Of a stretch of DNA of 64,000 nt, positions 34,339-42,371 are shown in pieces; the stretch's first letter is position 1, and every line of letters starts with the position of its first letter. The translations under genes and the position numbers were made by a program. This DNA is from JAHECW01 sp964641415 (GTDB lineage Bacteria; Acidobacteriota; Thermoanaerobaculia; Thermoanaerobaculales; Sulfomarinibacteraceae), in the NCBI GenBank assembly GCA_964641415.1, contig CAZXMW010000004.1, forward strand, positions 93,675-157,674. Reading direction: 5' to 3'. A model generated the notes under the pieces. It had not been told where the DNA came from, made no database searches, and saw only the letters and a list, made by a program, of their open reading frames with translations.

Positions 34339-34811
34339 ACCAGATCGTGGCCGATCACCGCATCGATCCGCCAACCGTCCCAAACCCGGGCCAGGACCAC
34401 GGCGCCGGCATCGACGAACCTGAACTGGATCGACGCCGCGCCACCGACGAGCAGGGCGCTGGCCAGGCGGTTGAGGTGCGGCAGGTGGCCGACGACCATC
34501 ACCGATCTCTGCCCGGCCTCGAGCCGGTCGACCACCGATTGCGGTTCGTCGTGGGGACCGAGATCCGCCACCTCGAACACCCGCGACGGCGGCACCCCGA
34601 GGCGATGGCCTAAGATCTTGGCGGTCTGACGGGCCCGGAGCTTGGTCGAGTGGAGGATTTCATCGGGCTCGACATCGTGCGCCTCGAGCCAGGTCGCGAT
34701 CCGCTCGGCGTGCTGACGGCCGGTGATGGTCAAAGGCCGCTCAGGGTTGTCGGTCGTGCTCGTGGCCTCACCGTGGCGGACCAGGACAACCTTCCAGCCG
34801 GATGTCGTCAC
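34335..34811 (-). CDS. sixA: Phosphohistidine phosphatase, SixA family
   Basis: A 158-residue histidine-phosphatase protein with the catalytic RHGEA near the N-terminus, a conserved STKLRARQTAKIL segment and the second catalytic His in VVGHLPHLNR. SixA enzymes remove phosphate from histidine on signalling or PTS proteins. GTG 34811 was chosen because it overlaps the upstream HerA-like stop as GTGA; GTGs at 34817 and 34826 are alternatives. Coupling to the ATPase gene may be only transcriptional convenience. Confidence 0.85.
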   Translation of the reverse strand: MTTSGWKVVLVRHGEATSTTDNPERPLTITGRQHAERIATWLEAHDVEPDEILHSTKLRARQTAKILGHRLGVPPSRVFEVADLGPHDEPQSVVDRLEAGQRSVMVVGHLPHLNRLASALLVGGAASIQFRFVDAGAVVLARVWDGWRIDAVIGHDLV

Positions 34812-37126
34812 CGCCACACCAGCCACAGATTTTTCACTTCGATGTCTCGCTGGATCGGACGCACGGTCACGGTTTCGACCTTCTGCGCGGTCTGCTCGGA
34901 GGCCTCCGCGATGCGGTCGACCTCGTCCTGGAGCTCGTCGGCGAGGAGACTCAGCTCGTCCTCGAGGCGGTCGATCTCGCGCACCGACTCGGTCACCGAG
35001 CCCTCGGCGCTCTGCCGCATTCTCCGTTTGCCCGCCGCCGTCCGCGCCCGGGAGGCCGCCTTGCGCGAAGCCGACCTGATGCTGTTCGAACCGAGCAGAA
35101 CCGACAGCAGACCCTCGACAACCCCGAGCTGCTCCTCGGCCTTGCGCGAGGCGAGCTTCTCGCGATCCCGGTCGAGCTCGCCCCGCTCCCGTTCCAGCCG
35201 CGCCTCGAGGCCGCGGATCCGTTTCGCGTACCGCGCCCGGATCTTCTCCTGGGTCGCGTCGTCCGCCAGATCGGCAGCCTCCAGGCAGCGTCGGGCGAAC
35301 GCGTCGCGATCCTCCCCGGGGTCAGCGACCAGGCGGAGGGCCGGGTTGGCCAGAATCTCGACGCCTCGGCGGGCTCGCCAGGCCACGAAGTCCCGTTCCG
35401 CGGAACCGAGCCCGTCGCCGAGACCCGGCGGTGCGGCCACTGGGAAACGCATCCCCTCCGGCGGCCGGCTGTCGAGCGCCGGCAGCTCGTCGACGCGCTC
35501 GGCCCCGTCCCAGTGCGGCGTGCCGGAGGCTTCGACCGGCACCCACCACGTCTCCTCGATGCGCCGATCCAAGCCGAGGCTGGTGCGGGCGACCGCCAGC
35601 CGCGAACAGATCGCGAGGTGGGGCCGGGCGGTCCCGCCGGATCCCGGCGCGTACCTGGTCGGGGCCGGGTGCTCGAGCACCGGTGGCGATGCCGAGCCGA
35701 CCGGTTGCGGGCGACCGCCGGCGGCGGGCACCGCCGCGAGCTCGCCTCCTGCCCGGACGCCGGGGGTGCTCACCAGCGGTCCCATCTCGGCCAGGGTGAC
35801 CGGCCCCCGAAGGTAGCTCATGGCCCAACGCGATGACAGGAGACGCACCCGCGGGCGATCTCGAACGTCGTCGAGCAAAAATTGGCGCTTGCCGAGGCCC
35901 GCCACCACGTCGTCGGCCCTGCGTCCGTCGTCGAGAACGGTGAGCCCGAGCCCCTCCAACGCCCGCCGCCGATCGCGGTCGGTGATGAGCCGGCCGACCA
36001 GCTTGACTCCCGCATTGCCCAATGCCTTGTAGTCGAGGTCGACCGGGTTCTGGGTCGCCAGCCAGGCGCCCACCCCGAAGGCACGGCCCTGCTTGAGAAG
36101 GGTCAGAAGCGGCCCCTTGGTCGGCGGGTTCGCCGGGTGCGGCGGCAGGATCCCGAATACCTCGTCCATGTACACAAGGGCGCGCAGACCGGCCGATGCG
36201 GGCTGTCGTCGCATCCATGCAACCAGCTCGGAGACCAGCAGGGCGATGATGAAGCGACGCTGCCGATCGTCGAGGTGCGCGACGGTGACCACGGTGGCCC
36301 GCGGCCGGGACCGGGTGCCGAGCAGCGCCTCCATGGCCAGGGGGGTGCCCCGGGTCCAGGCCGCGAAGGCCGGACTCGCAAGCAGGGTATTGAGGGCCAG
36401 GACCAGATCGAGCCGGTCGTCGCGGGGGTAGAAGACGTCGAGCGGCAGCGCGCCGAGGGAGTCCATCGGCGGGTCGGCGATGGCCCGCAGCAGGCCGCCG
36501 AAGTCCAGACCCTGCCGGTGCCGCCAGGCGTTCAGAATGACAGTCGCCGTGAGCACGTGGTCGCGGTCCGACAACGGATCTCCGCCGCGCCCGATCAGGG
36601 ACAGAATGGCGCCGGCAACACCGTTGACCCGATCGGCAGCGCCGTCGGGATCGCCGTCCGGGTCCCAACCGCCGGGCCGATTGAGCGCCGGCAGGATGTC
36701 GAGGGGCGCCACCGCCGCCGCGCCCGGCGTCGCGAGCCGCCACTCGACCCCGTGCCGAACGGCGGCGACGTCGGCTTCGCCGAGGCCGGAACCTCGGAGC
36801 CCCCGGCGCCAGCGCTCGGCGACCTCGGCCGCGACCTCGTCGCGGTCACGATCTCCGACCTCGTCAATCGGCAGCCACGGCTCGAACGACGATGCCGCCA
36901 GATCGGGGAAGTTGAGCAGCAGGTCGACCATGTCCCCCTTGAGGTCGAGGACGAGCAGGGGGACCCGTCGTCGGGCGAGCTCCTCGAGCGCGACGATCCC
37001 GAGCCCGGTCTTGCCCGACCCGGTCATGCCGAGACAGACCGCATGAGTCGTCAGGTGGTCCATCTCCAGGCCCACCGGATCGCCTCCGTCGAGAGTGGCG
37101 CCGAGATGTAGATCTGTCTCGCTCAT
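34808..37126 (-). CDS. HerA/VirB4-like P-loop ATPase with C-terminal coiled coil
   Basis: A 772-residue protein. Walker A is GMTGSGKT (33-40), Walker B is ALVYMDEVFG (about 315), and a sensor-like WLATQNPVDLD follows, which is the HerA/DUF87 helicase-translocase signature. The C-terminal third (about 600-765) is strongly helical and charged, probably coiled coil. No NurA nuclease, Sir2 or other usual HerA partner lies next to it; the only coupled gene is sixA. It may be a DNA-end-processing motor or a defence ATPase without its nuclease (open). Confidence 0.75.
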   Translation of the reverse strand: MSETDLHLGATLDGGDPVGLEMDHLTTHAVCLGMTGSGKTGLGIVALEELARRRVPLLVLDLKGDMVDLLLNFPDLAASSFEPWLPIDEVGDRDRDEVAAEVAERWRRGLRGSGLGEADVAAVRHGVEWRLATPGAAAVAPLDILPALNRPGGWDPDGDPDGAADRVNGVAGAILSLIGRGGDPLSDRDHVLTATVILNAWRHRQGLDFGGLLRAIADPPMDSLGALPLDVFYPRDDRLDLVLALNTLLASPAFAAWTRGTPLAMEALLGTRSRPRATVVTVAHLDDRQRRFIIALLVSELVAWMRRQPASAGLRALVYMDEVFGILPPHPANPPTKGPLLTLLKQGRAFGVGAWLATQNPVDLDYKALGNAGVKLVGRLITDRDRRRALEGLGLTVLDDGRRADDVVAGLGKRQFLLDDVRDRPRVRLLSSRWAMSYLRGPVTLAEMGPLVSTPGVRAGGELAAVPAAGGRPQPVGSASPPVLEHPAPTRYAPGSGGTARPHLAICSRLAVARTSLGLDRRIEETWWVPVEASGTPHWDGAERVDELPALDSRPPEGMRFPVAAPPGLGDGLGSAERDFVAWRARRGVEILANPALRLVADPGEDRDAFARRCLEAADLADDATQEKIRARYAKRIRGLEARLERERGELDRDREKLASRKAEEQLGVVEGLLSVLLGSNSIRSASRKAASRARTAAGKRRMRQSAEGSVTESVREIDRLEDELSLLADELQDEVDRIAEASEQTAQKVETVTVRPIQRDIEVKNLWLVWR

Positions 37127-37164
37127 CAGTGTTCCCTGGTCGACTCAGTGCGCGGCGTCGCGAC

Positions 37165-37170
37165 AGTATA
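37165..37170 (-). promoter_or_regulatory. -10 box TATACT for the HerA-sixA pair
   Basis: Minus-strand TATACT lies 38 nt before ATG 37126, next to the dispersed element copy A that starts at 37184. Confidence 0.4.
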
Positions 37171-37183
37171 TCGTTTTCCGGGA

Positions 37184-37342
37184 CCTCAGGTCAGCGATTT
37201 TGCTGGACGAAATGTGCCGGGATCCTCATTCGCTTGTGGTTGTGAAAAAGGCGGCACACCCGTTGGGATGTCGGGTATTTTCACAACCATCCAGAGCCCG
37301 AGAGCCGGCTGCAGATCGCGAGAGAGAATCGCTCACCTGAGG
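37184..37342. repeat. Dispersed ~160-bp structured element, copy A
   Basis: The ends are near-perfect inverted repeats: CCTCAGGTCAGCGATTTT (37184-37201) and AGAATCGCTCACCTGAGG (37325-37342), about 16 of 18 positions. An inner stem pairs GGTTGTGAAAA (37238-37248) with TTTTCACAACC (37278-37288). No coding potential. It sits between divergent genes, directly upstream of the BON-LysM promoter. Copy B is at 29610-29770. Confidence 0.8.
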
Positions 37343-37345
37343 TGG

Positions 37346-37351
37346 TATAGT
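37346..37351 (+). promoter_or_regulatory. -10 box TATAGT for the BON-LysM gene
   Basis: GG-TATAGT begins 3 nt after the dispersed element ends and lies 55 nt before ATG 37407. A ribosome site AAAGGAG is present. Confidence 0.5.
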
Positions 37352-37406
37352 CTCCCCGTTCCGACGTGAACGAAACGCAACGCAGACGATTGCAAAGGAG
37401 CACGCC

Positions 37407-37850
37407 ATGGGTCTGTTCGACATGTTCGGCAAGAGCTTCGACGCGAAGGTCACCGACGCCGTCACGACGATGAAAACGATGAACCTCGGCGTCACCGACC
37501 TCCGGGCCGAGGTTCGGGGCAAGGTGGTCACGCTGAAGGGTCAGGCCCCGAGCCGCGAGGTGGCGACGATGGCGATGCAGAAGCTCGACGAAATGGTGTC
37601 GCCCGACAACATCGTCAACGCCATCAAGGTCGTCCAGCCCGAGTCGGCGCCCGAGCCTCCGGCCCGACCCGAGCCCGAAGAGCCGACCGAGCGGATCCAC
37701 GAGGTGGCCGCCGGCGACACACTCGGCAAGCTGGCCCAGACCTACTACGGCAAGGCCAGCCAGTACATGAAGATCTTCGAGGCCAACCGGGACATCCTCG
37801 ACAACCCTGATCTGATCAAGGTCGGTCAGAAGCTCAGGATCCCCGAGTAA
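37407..37850 (+). CDS. BON-LysM domain protein (YgaU/Kbp-like)
   Basis: A 147-residue soluble protein. A BON domain (about 10-70) and a C-terminal LysM domain (about 95-146: VAAGDTLGKLAQTYYGKASQ...) are joined by a Pro/Glu linker. Order and length match E. coli YgaU (Kbp), a cytoplasmic potassium-binding protein. No signal peptide is seen, in agreement with Kbp rather than a wall-bound LysM protein. Its 3' end overlaps the convergent GHMP-kinase gene by 17 nt. Confidence 0.85.
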   Translation: MGLFDMFGKSFDAKVTDAVTTMKTMNLGVTDLRAEVRGKVVTLKGQAPSREVATMAMQKLDEMVSPDNIVNAIKVVQPESAPEPPARPEPEEPTERIHEVAAGDTLGKLAQTYYGKASQYMKIFEANRDILDNPDLIKVGQKLRIPE

Positions 37851-38841
37851 CGCTGGATCCGGTCCGAGCCGGCCCGGTTGCCACGACCCGCCCGCCGGCG
37901 GCGACGGCGCCGAGGCGGGCGGCGATGATACCGCGGGCGCCGGCCGGGTGCCAGATCAGAAGACTGCCGCCACCGCCGGCGCCGCACGCCCTGACCGCGG
38001 TCGCACCGCCGTCGAGCGCCGTCTGCACCAGCCGATCGAGCTCCGGGGGGCTGACCTCCAGCGCCAGCCTGCGCCGCGCCGACCAGTCACCCCGGATCGC
38101 CCGGGCGACCCCCGCCTCGTCCGCGTCGAGCAGCCGGGCGCGGCAGTCGCGGGCCGCCGAGGCGATGGCTTCGAACGCGCTGACGGCCTCGGGTTCTCGA
38201 TCCAGGCGTCGCCGGATGACCGCCCAGTTGACCATTCCCGACGAGTGTCTCATCCCGGTGAAGAAGACGGTCGCCCGTTCCGCCAACCAATCCGTGTTGA
38301 CGTCGAGCTCCTCGACCCGGAAGCCTCCAGGCTCCAGATGGAGCGCGAGCACGCCGCCGAGCACCGCCGCCCAGTGATCCTGCTCGCCGGTCGGCACCCC
38401 GAGCACCCGAGCCTCGAGGTCTCGAACGAGGGCGACGCAGCCGCGGTCATCACGGGCCGAGCCGAGACAGCCGTCGATCGCGCGCGAGAGAGCGACACCG
38501 TAGGCCGACGAGCCGCCGAGACCCGATCGGAACGGCGCCTGCCGCAGGACCCGGATCCGCAGTCCGCCGTCCGGCGCGAGCGCGAAGGCTATCGCCGCCG
38601 TCAGATCGCGGGCCGCACACTCGGGCGTCATGACGCGGATCTCACCGTCGGTCGCGGTGTGGATGACCCGGCCCCGCTCGCCGTCACGGTCGACCTCGAG
38701 CTCGACCGTGACCGGCAGCGCCATGTTCACCGTGACCGCACCGGGATGAAGCAACCCGAGCGGCCAGATGTCGAGGGTGCCGCCGGCGAGATCCGCCCGA
38801 CAGGGTGCGATCGCGCGAACCGGATCCGGACGCGGGCTCAA
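37834..38841 (-). CDS. GHMP-family sugar kinase
   Basis: A 335-residue kinase. It has an N-terminal substrate motif (APCRADLAGGTLD), the phosphate-binding motif 2 (FRSGLGGSSAYG) and motif 3 (GAGGGGSLL). This layout is closest to heptose-7-phosphate or fucose/galactokinase-type members. No nucleotidyltransferase or heptose gene is adjacent to settle the substrate. The start is TTG 38841, the only in-frame candidate near the upstream stop, giving a TTGA overlap with the M23 gene. Confidence in the kinase family is high; the sugar is unknown. Confidence 0.8.
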   Translation of the reverse strand: MSPRPDPVRAIAPCRADLAGGTLDIWPLGLLHPGAVTVNMALPVTVELEVDRDGERGRVIHTATDGEIRVMTPECAARDLTAAIAFALAPDGGLRIRVLRQAPFRSGLGGSSAYGVALSRAIDGCLGSARDDRGCVALVRDLEARVLGVPTGEQDHWAAVLGGVLALHLEPGGFRVEELDVNTDWLAERATVFFTGMRHSSGMVNWAVIRRRLDREPEAVSAFEAIASAARDCRARLLDADEAGVARAIRGDWSARRRLALEVSPPELDRLVQTALDGGATAVRACGAGGGGSLLIWHPAGARGIIAARLGAVAAGGRVVATGPARTGSSVTRGS

Positions 38842-40097
38842 CAGCCGGCGCCCGCCGGCGCCGTCCCTCCCTCGATCAGGTCGAGAACGGCGAGGGCGTG
38901 GACCAGGTACCGGGGCAGCCGCTCCCCGTCCAGGGGCTCGACCGGCGGCGAGGCGATGGTCAGCGGATTGACCCACCGGCCGTTGTGCTTGACCCGGTAA
39001 TCCAGATGCGGACCGGTGGACAGTCCGGTCGACCCGACGTACCCGATGACCTGGCCCTGGTTGACCCGAGCACCACCGCGAATGCCGGGACCGTAACGAC
39101 TCAGGTGCAGGTAGTTGGTCTCGTAGCCGTTGGGATGCCGGACCCGAACCATGTTGCCGGCGCCGCCGTTGCGTCCTGCGAGCGTCACGACGCCGTCGGC
39201 GGTGACGTGGACGGGCGTTCCTACGGGCGCACCGTAGTCGATGCCGTAATGGGGCATCCGCCGCTTCAGAACCGGATGGTATCGATTCATGCTGAACCGC
39301 GAGGTGACCCTGCTGAAGGCGAGCGGCGACCGCAGGAACATCTTGCGCAGCGGCACCCCTTCGAGATCGTAGTATCCCAGCCGGCCGTCGCCGTCCGGAT
39401 AGATCACCGCGTCGCGAATGTCGCCCCGGTTGACGAAGCGCGCGGCGAAGATCGTCCCGTAGCGATAGAACGCGCCTTCGACCCGCTGCTCGTCGACGAT
39501 CGCTATGAAATGGTCGCCCTGCCGCAGGTCGCGCAGGAAGTCGAGATCCCAGCGGAAGATCTCGGCCAGTCGAATCGCAAGCGCAGGCCGCCCCCCGGCC
39601 GCTTCGACCGCACCGAACAGCGACGACGTCACCACCCCTTCGAGTCGCACCACCTCGCTCGTCACTTCGCGTTCGAAGCGGGTCCCGGTGATTGCCCCTG
39701 CAGCGAGCTCGAAGTGCAGCTCGGAACGTCGGTCGAGCACCACCCGAAGCGATTCCAGCGACCCGTCCGGCCGACACACGCCCTCGAACAGCGTTCCCGG
39801 CAGCAGCCGGCGGGAGTCGATCACGTCGGCCAGAGCATCCCGCCACGACACCCACTCGGCGCCGGCCAGCCTCCGGCTGACGCTCTCCAGGGTGTCCCCC
39901 GGTGCGACCGTCGTCCGCACCGGAGCGCGATAGGCCTCGACGGGGCTCACCGTCACCGGCTCGGCACGGTCCGCCGATCGCGCGACCTCCCCACCGCACC
40001 CCGACGCGAGACCGACAGCCAGCGCGATCGGTCCCCACCGGAGGCTGCGGCCGAGCCGCACTCTCCGATTTTTCGCGATGACGCTCAGGCCGAACAT
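38838..40097 (-). CDS. M23-family metallopeptidase lipoprotein (OapA/NlpD-like)
   Basis: A 419-residue envelope protein. The signal ends in the lipobox LASGC. Residues around 65-110 form a LysM/OapA-like region (VAPGDTLESVSRRLAG). The C-terminal LytM domain has the zinc motif HYGIDYGAPVGTPV and the HLDYRV variant of the usual HLHF, common in this M23 subgroup. It would cut peptide cross-bridges or activate amidases. Stop-start overlaps (TGATG upstream, TTGA downstream) bind it to the redoxin and GHMP-kinase genes. Confidence 0.85.
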   Translation of the reverse strand: MFGLSVIAKNRRVRLGRSLRWGPIALAVGLASGCGGEVARSADRAEPVTVSPVEAYRAPVRTTVAPGDTLESVSRRLAGAEWVSWRDALADVIDSRRLLPGTLFEGVCRPDGSLESLRVVLDRRSELHFELAAGAITGTRFEREVTSEVVRLEGVVTSSLFGAVEAAGGRPALAIRLAEIFRWDLDFLRDLRQGDHFIAIVDEQRVEGAFYRYGTIFAARFVNRGDIRDAVIYPDGDGRLGYYDLEGVPLRKMFLRSPLAFSRVTSRFSMNRYHPVLKRRMPHYGIDYGAPVGTPVHVTADGVVTLAGRNGGAGNMVRVRHPNGYETNYLHLSRYGPGIRGGARVNQGQVIGYVGSTGLSTGPHLDYRVKHNGRWVNPLTIASPPVEPLDGERLPRYLVHALAVLDLIEGGTAPAGAGC

Positions 40098-40561
40098 CAC
40101 GGGCCCCCGCCGCGCCGCAGAGCCGCCGGGTCCGGCGGAAGCGTTCGTTGTTTCCTGCCGTCCCGATCGACGATCACGAGGCGGGGAACGGTCACCACGC
40201 GGTACTCCTTCAGCAGCTCGCCGTACCGATCGTGGAGCCAAACCAGGTCGAGCCCGGCGAGCCCATCTTCTGCATCCTCGAGGGGCTCCTGCACCGCGAC
40301 CACGACGAGGTCGAGGCCGTCCTGCCGGGCCGCCCTCGACAGCTCGTCGAGCTGGTCCAACGTTTCTGCCGATCGCGGCACCCACGACGCCCAGAGCAGA
40401 ACCACCAGCGGACCCCGCTCCCCGACCCAGCTCGACCACACGACTCGCTCCCCTTCCGGGGTCGTCAGCACGATCTCGGCAGCCGAAGCTGCGTCGGCGA
40501 GGCTGATCGTCGTGACCACGACGACGACCGCGATTCGAACGGCGGCGGCGATCCGGTCCAC
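40097..40561 (-). CDS. Redoxin/TlpA-like thioredoxin-fold protein lacking CXXC
   Basis: A 154-residue exported protein. A hydrophobic signal (about 1-28, ending ASA-A) precedes a thioredoxin fold of the TlpA/redoxin type. The active-site segment is WASWVPRS, where a typical TlpA has W-x-x-C-x-x-C; both cysteines are missing. It therefore cannot be a dithiol oxidoreductase and may be a binding or chaperone module for the coupled peptidase. The GTG start is 6 nt after a TATACT box. Confidence 0.7.
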   Translation of the reverse strand: MDRIAAAVRIAVVVVVTTISLADAASAAEIVLTTPEGERVVWSSWVGERGPLVVLLWASWVPRSAETLDQLDELSRAARQDGLDLVVVAVQEPLEDAEDGLAGLDLVWLHDRYGELLKEYRVVTVPRLVIVDRDGRKQRTLPPDPAALRRGGGP

Positions 40562-40567
40562 GCTCGA

Positions 40568-40573
40568 AGTATA
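40568..40573 (-). promoter_or_regulatory. -10 box TATACT, leaderless type
   Basis: Minus-strand TATACT ends 6 nt before GTG 40561. It would drive redoxin, M23 peptidase and GHMP kinase together. Confidence 0.6.
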
Positions 40574-40633
40574 GCCATCCCGGATCCCCCGAGGGCGATC
40601 GGGAACCGGAAGAGTGGACGGGGTCATCCTCGT

Positions 40634-40662
40634 TTGCCGTCGTGCGGCAACGCGGGTACACT
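40634..40662 (+). promoter_or_regulatory. Promoter of the second GMC gene
   Basis: -35 TTGCCG (40634-40639), 17-nt spacer, -10 TACACT (40657-40662), then a 16-nt leader containing GAGGT before ATG 40679. Confidence 0.6.
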
Positions 40663-40678
40663 CGTTTCGAGGTTGAGC

Positions 40679-42295
40679 ATGGCGCTTTCCAAGGGTGTGA
40701 ACAGCGGGGACTTCGACACCGACGTCGTGATCATCGGGTCCGGCTTCGGCGGCTCGGTTGCCGCGCTGCGGCTTACCGAGAAGGGACACCGGGTCACGGT
40801 TCTGGAGAAGGGCAGAAGGTGGGCCCCGGTTGACTTTCCCACGACCAACTGGAATCTCCGCAAGGGCTTCTGGTTGCCCTGGATCGGCTGCCATGGAACC
40901 TGGGGCCTGCACCTGCTGCGGGAGTCGCTCATTCTGCACGGCGTCGGAGTCGGCGGCGGCAGCCTGGTCTACGCCAACACCCTGTTCGAGCCTCCCGAAA
41001 CGGTGTGGGACGACCCCCAGTGGAAGACGCTCGAGAGCTGGCGTTCGATCATGCCGGAGTTCTACGCGAGAGCCCGCCGGATGCTCGGGGCGACCGCCAA
41101 CCCGAAGCTCGGGGCGCCCGACCACGCTCTCCGGCGGGCGGCCGAGCGCCGCGGTCTCGGCGACCGTTTCACGCCGACCGACGTCAGTATCTACTTCGGT
41201 GAGCCCGACGTCACCGTTGCCGACCCTTTCTTCAACGGCGCCGGGCCCGATCGCACCGGCTGCACGTTCTGCGGCAACTGCATGGTCGGCTGCAGACCGG
41301 GCGCCAAGAACACTCTCGACAAGAACTACCTGTACCTCGCCGAAAAGGCCGGGGCGCGGGTCGTTCCCGAGACCCGGGTCGAGATCGTCAGCGAGGTCGA
41401 CGGCGGCGGCTACCGGATCCAGTGGCGACGCTCGACCTCGAGGTTGTTCGCCGAGCGAGGCGCCCTCACCGCCCGCAGGGTCGTGCTCTCCGCCGGCGTC
41501 CTCGGCACGGTCAGCCTGCTCATGCAGTGCAAGGAGCGCGGCGCGTTGCCGCGGATCTCGGATCAGCTCGGCAATTTCGTCCGGACCAACTCCGAGGCTC
41601 TGCTCGGCATGACCTCGCGAAGCAGCGACGACCTCTGGGAGGGCGTCGCCATCGCCGCCAAGGCCGAGGTCGACGACGTCACCCACATGGAGGCCGTTCG
41701 CTTCGGCAAGGGCTCGGACATTATGCTGCTGCTCGGCACCATGCTCGCCGACGGCGGCCCGGGCCTGCCGAGGCCGATCCGCTGGCTCGGCAACTCGATC
41801 CGCCACCCACTCGACTTTCTCAGGGTCAGCAAGCCCTGGGGCAAGGCCGAGCACTCAGTCGTGCTCATGGCCATGCAGACCGCAGACAATCACACCCGAC
41901 TGGTCCGCCAACGTCAGTGGCTGTGGCCCTTCACCCGAGCCCTGACCTCACAGGCCGACCCCGGACAGCCCGGCATCCCGTCCTACGTTCCGGTCGCCAA
42001 CCAGGTCGCTCGCGAGGTCGCCGACGAGCTCGACGGAATCGCTCAGAACAGCTTCAACGAGATCTTCCTCAACATGGGGTCGACCGCCCACATTCTGGGC
42101 GGCTGCGCGATCGGCGCCGGCCCCGAGGCCGGCGTGATCGACGCCTGCGGCGAGGTCTTCGGCCACCCCGGCCTGTACGTCATGGACGGCTCGGTGATCG
42201 GCGCCAATCTCGGGGTCAACCCCTCGCTCACCATTACCGCGCTCGCCGAGCATCTCTGCTCACGCTTTCCCGCTTCTGCCGCAACGACGACCTGA
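40679..42295 (+). CDS. GMC-family FAD oxidoreductase (cholesterol-oxidase-like)
   Basis: A 538-residue flavoenzyme with the N-terminal FAD motif GSGFGGSV, VGVGGGSLVYANT as the second FAD contact, and a C-terminal FAD-binding region (YVMDGSVIGANLGVNPSLTITALAEH) matching the cholesterol oxidase/BsdA branch. A Cys-rich CTFCGNCMVGCRPGAKNT insert (about residue 200) resembles a 4-Cys metal- or cluster-binding segment known in this branch. No signal peptide. Oxidation of a hydrophobic alcohol is likely; substrate unknown. It is unrelated in sequence detail to the 11155-12657 GMC protein. Confidence 0.8.
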   Translation: MALSKGVNSGDFDTDVVIIGSGFGGSVAALRLTEKGHRVTVLEKGRRWAPVDFPTTNWNLRKGFWLPWIGCHGTWGLHLLRESLILHGVGVGGGSLVYANTLFEPPETVWDDPQWKTLESWRSIMPEFYARARRMLGATANPKLGAPDHALRRAAERRGLGDRFTPTDVSIYFGEPDVTVADPFFNGAGPDRTGCTFCGNCMVGCRPGAKNTLDKNYLYLAEKAGARVVPETRVEIVSEVDGGGYRIQWRRSTSRLFAERGALTARRVVLSAGVLGTVSLLMQCKERGALPRISDQLGNFVRTNSEALLGMTSRSSDDLWEGVAIAAKAEVDDVTHMEAVRFGKGSDIMLLLGTMLADGGPGLPRPIRWLGNSIRHPLDFLRVSKPWGKAEHSVVLMAMQTADNHTRLVRQRQWLWPFTRALTSQADPGQPGIPSYVPVANQVAREVADELDGIAQNSFNEIFLNMGSTAHILGGCAIGAGPEAGVIDACGEVFGHPGLYVMDGSVIGANLGVNPSLTITALAEHLCSRFPASAATTT

Positions 42296-42309
42296 AAGCC
42301 CTCTCGATT

Positions 42310-42352
42310 CCGAGACTCGGCCCAGCGCTTCGAGCGCCGGGCCGAGTCTCGG
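42310..42352 (+). terminator. Strong hairpin, 14-bp perfect stem, between GMC gene and recD2
   Basis: Arms 42310-42323 and 42339-42352 pair perfectly over 14 bp. The 15-nt loop holds an inner CGCT/AGCG stem around TCG. It begins 15 nt after the GMC stop, but the following AAACAG is not a U-tract. It also overlaps the -35 position of the recD2 promoter, so it may be operator as well as terminator. Confidence 0.65.
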
Positions 42353-42358
42353 AAACAG

Positions 42359-42364
42359 TAGAAT
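42359..42364 (+). promoter_or_regulatory. -10 box TAGAAT, leaderless type (recD2)
   Basis: TAGAAT ends 7 nt before ATG 42372. The upstream ATG at 42363 lies inside the box, so 42372 is the likelier start. Confidence 0.55.
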
Positions 42365-42371
42365 GCTCCGG

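Noticed and set aside
34808..37126. Conjugation (VirB4/TraC) system
   Set aside because: Only a HerA-like motor is present; no other transfer gene, relaxase or integrase nearby.
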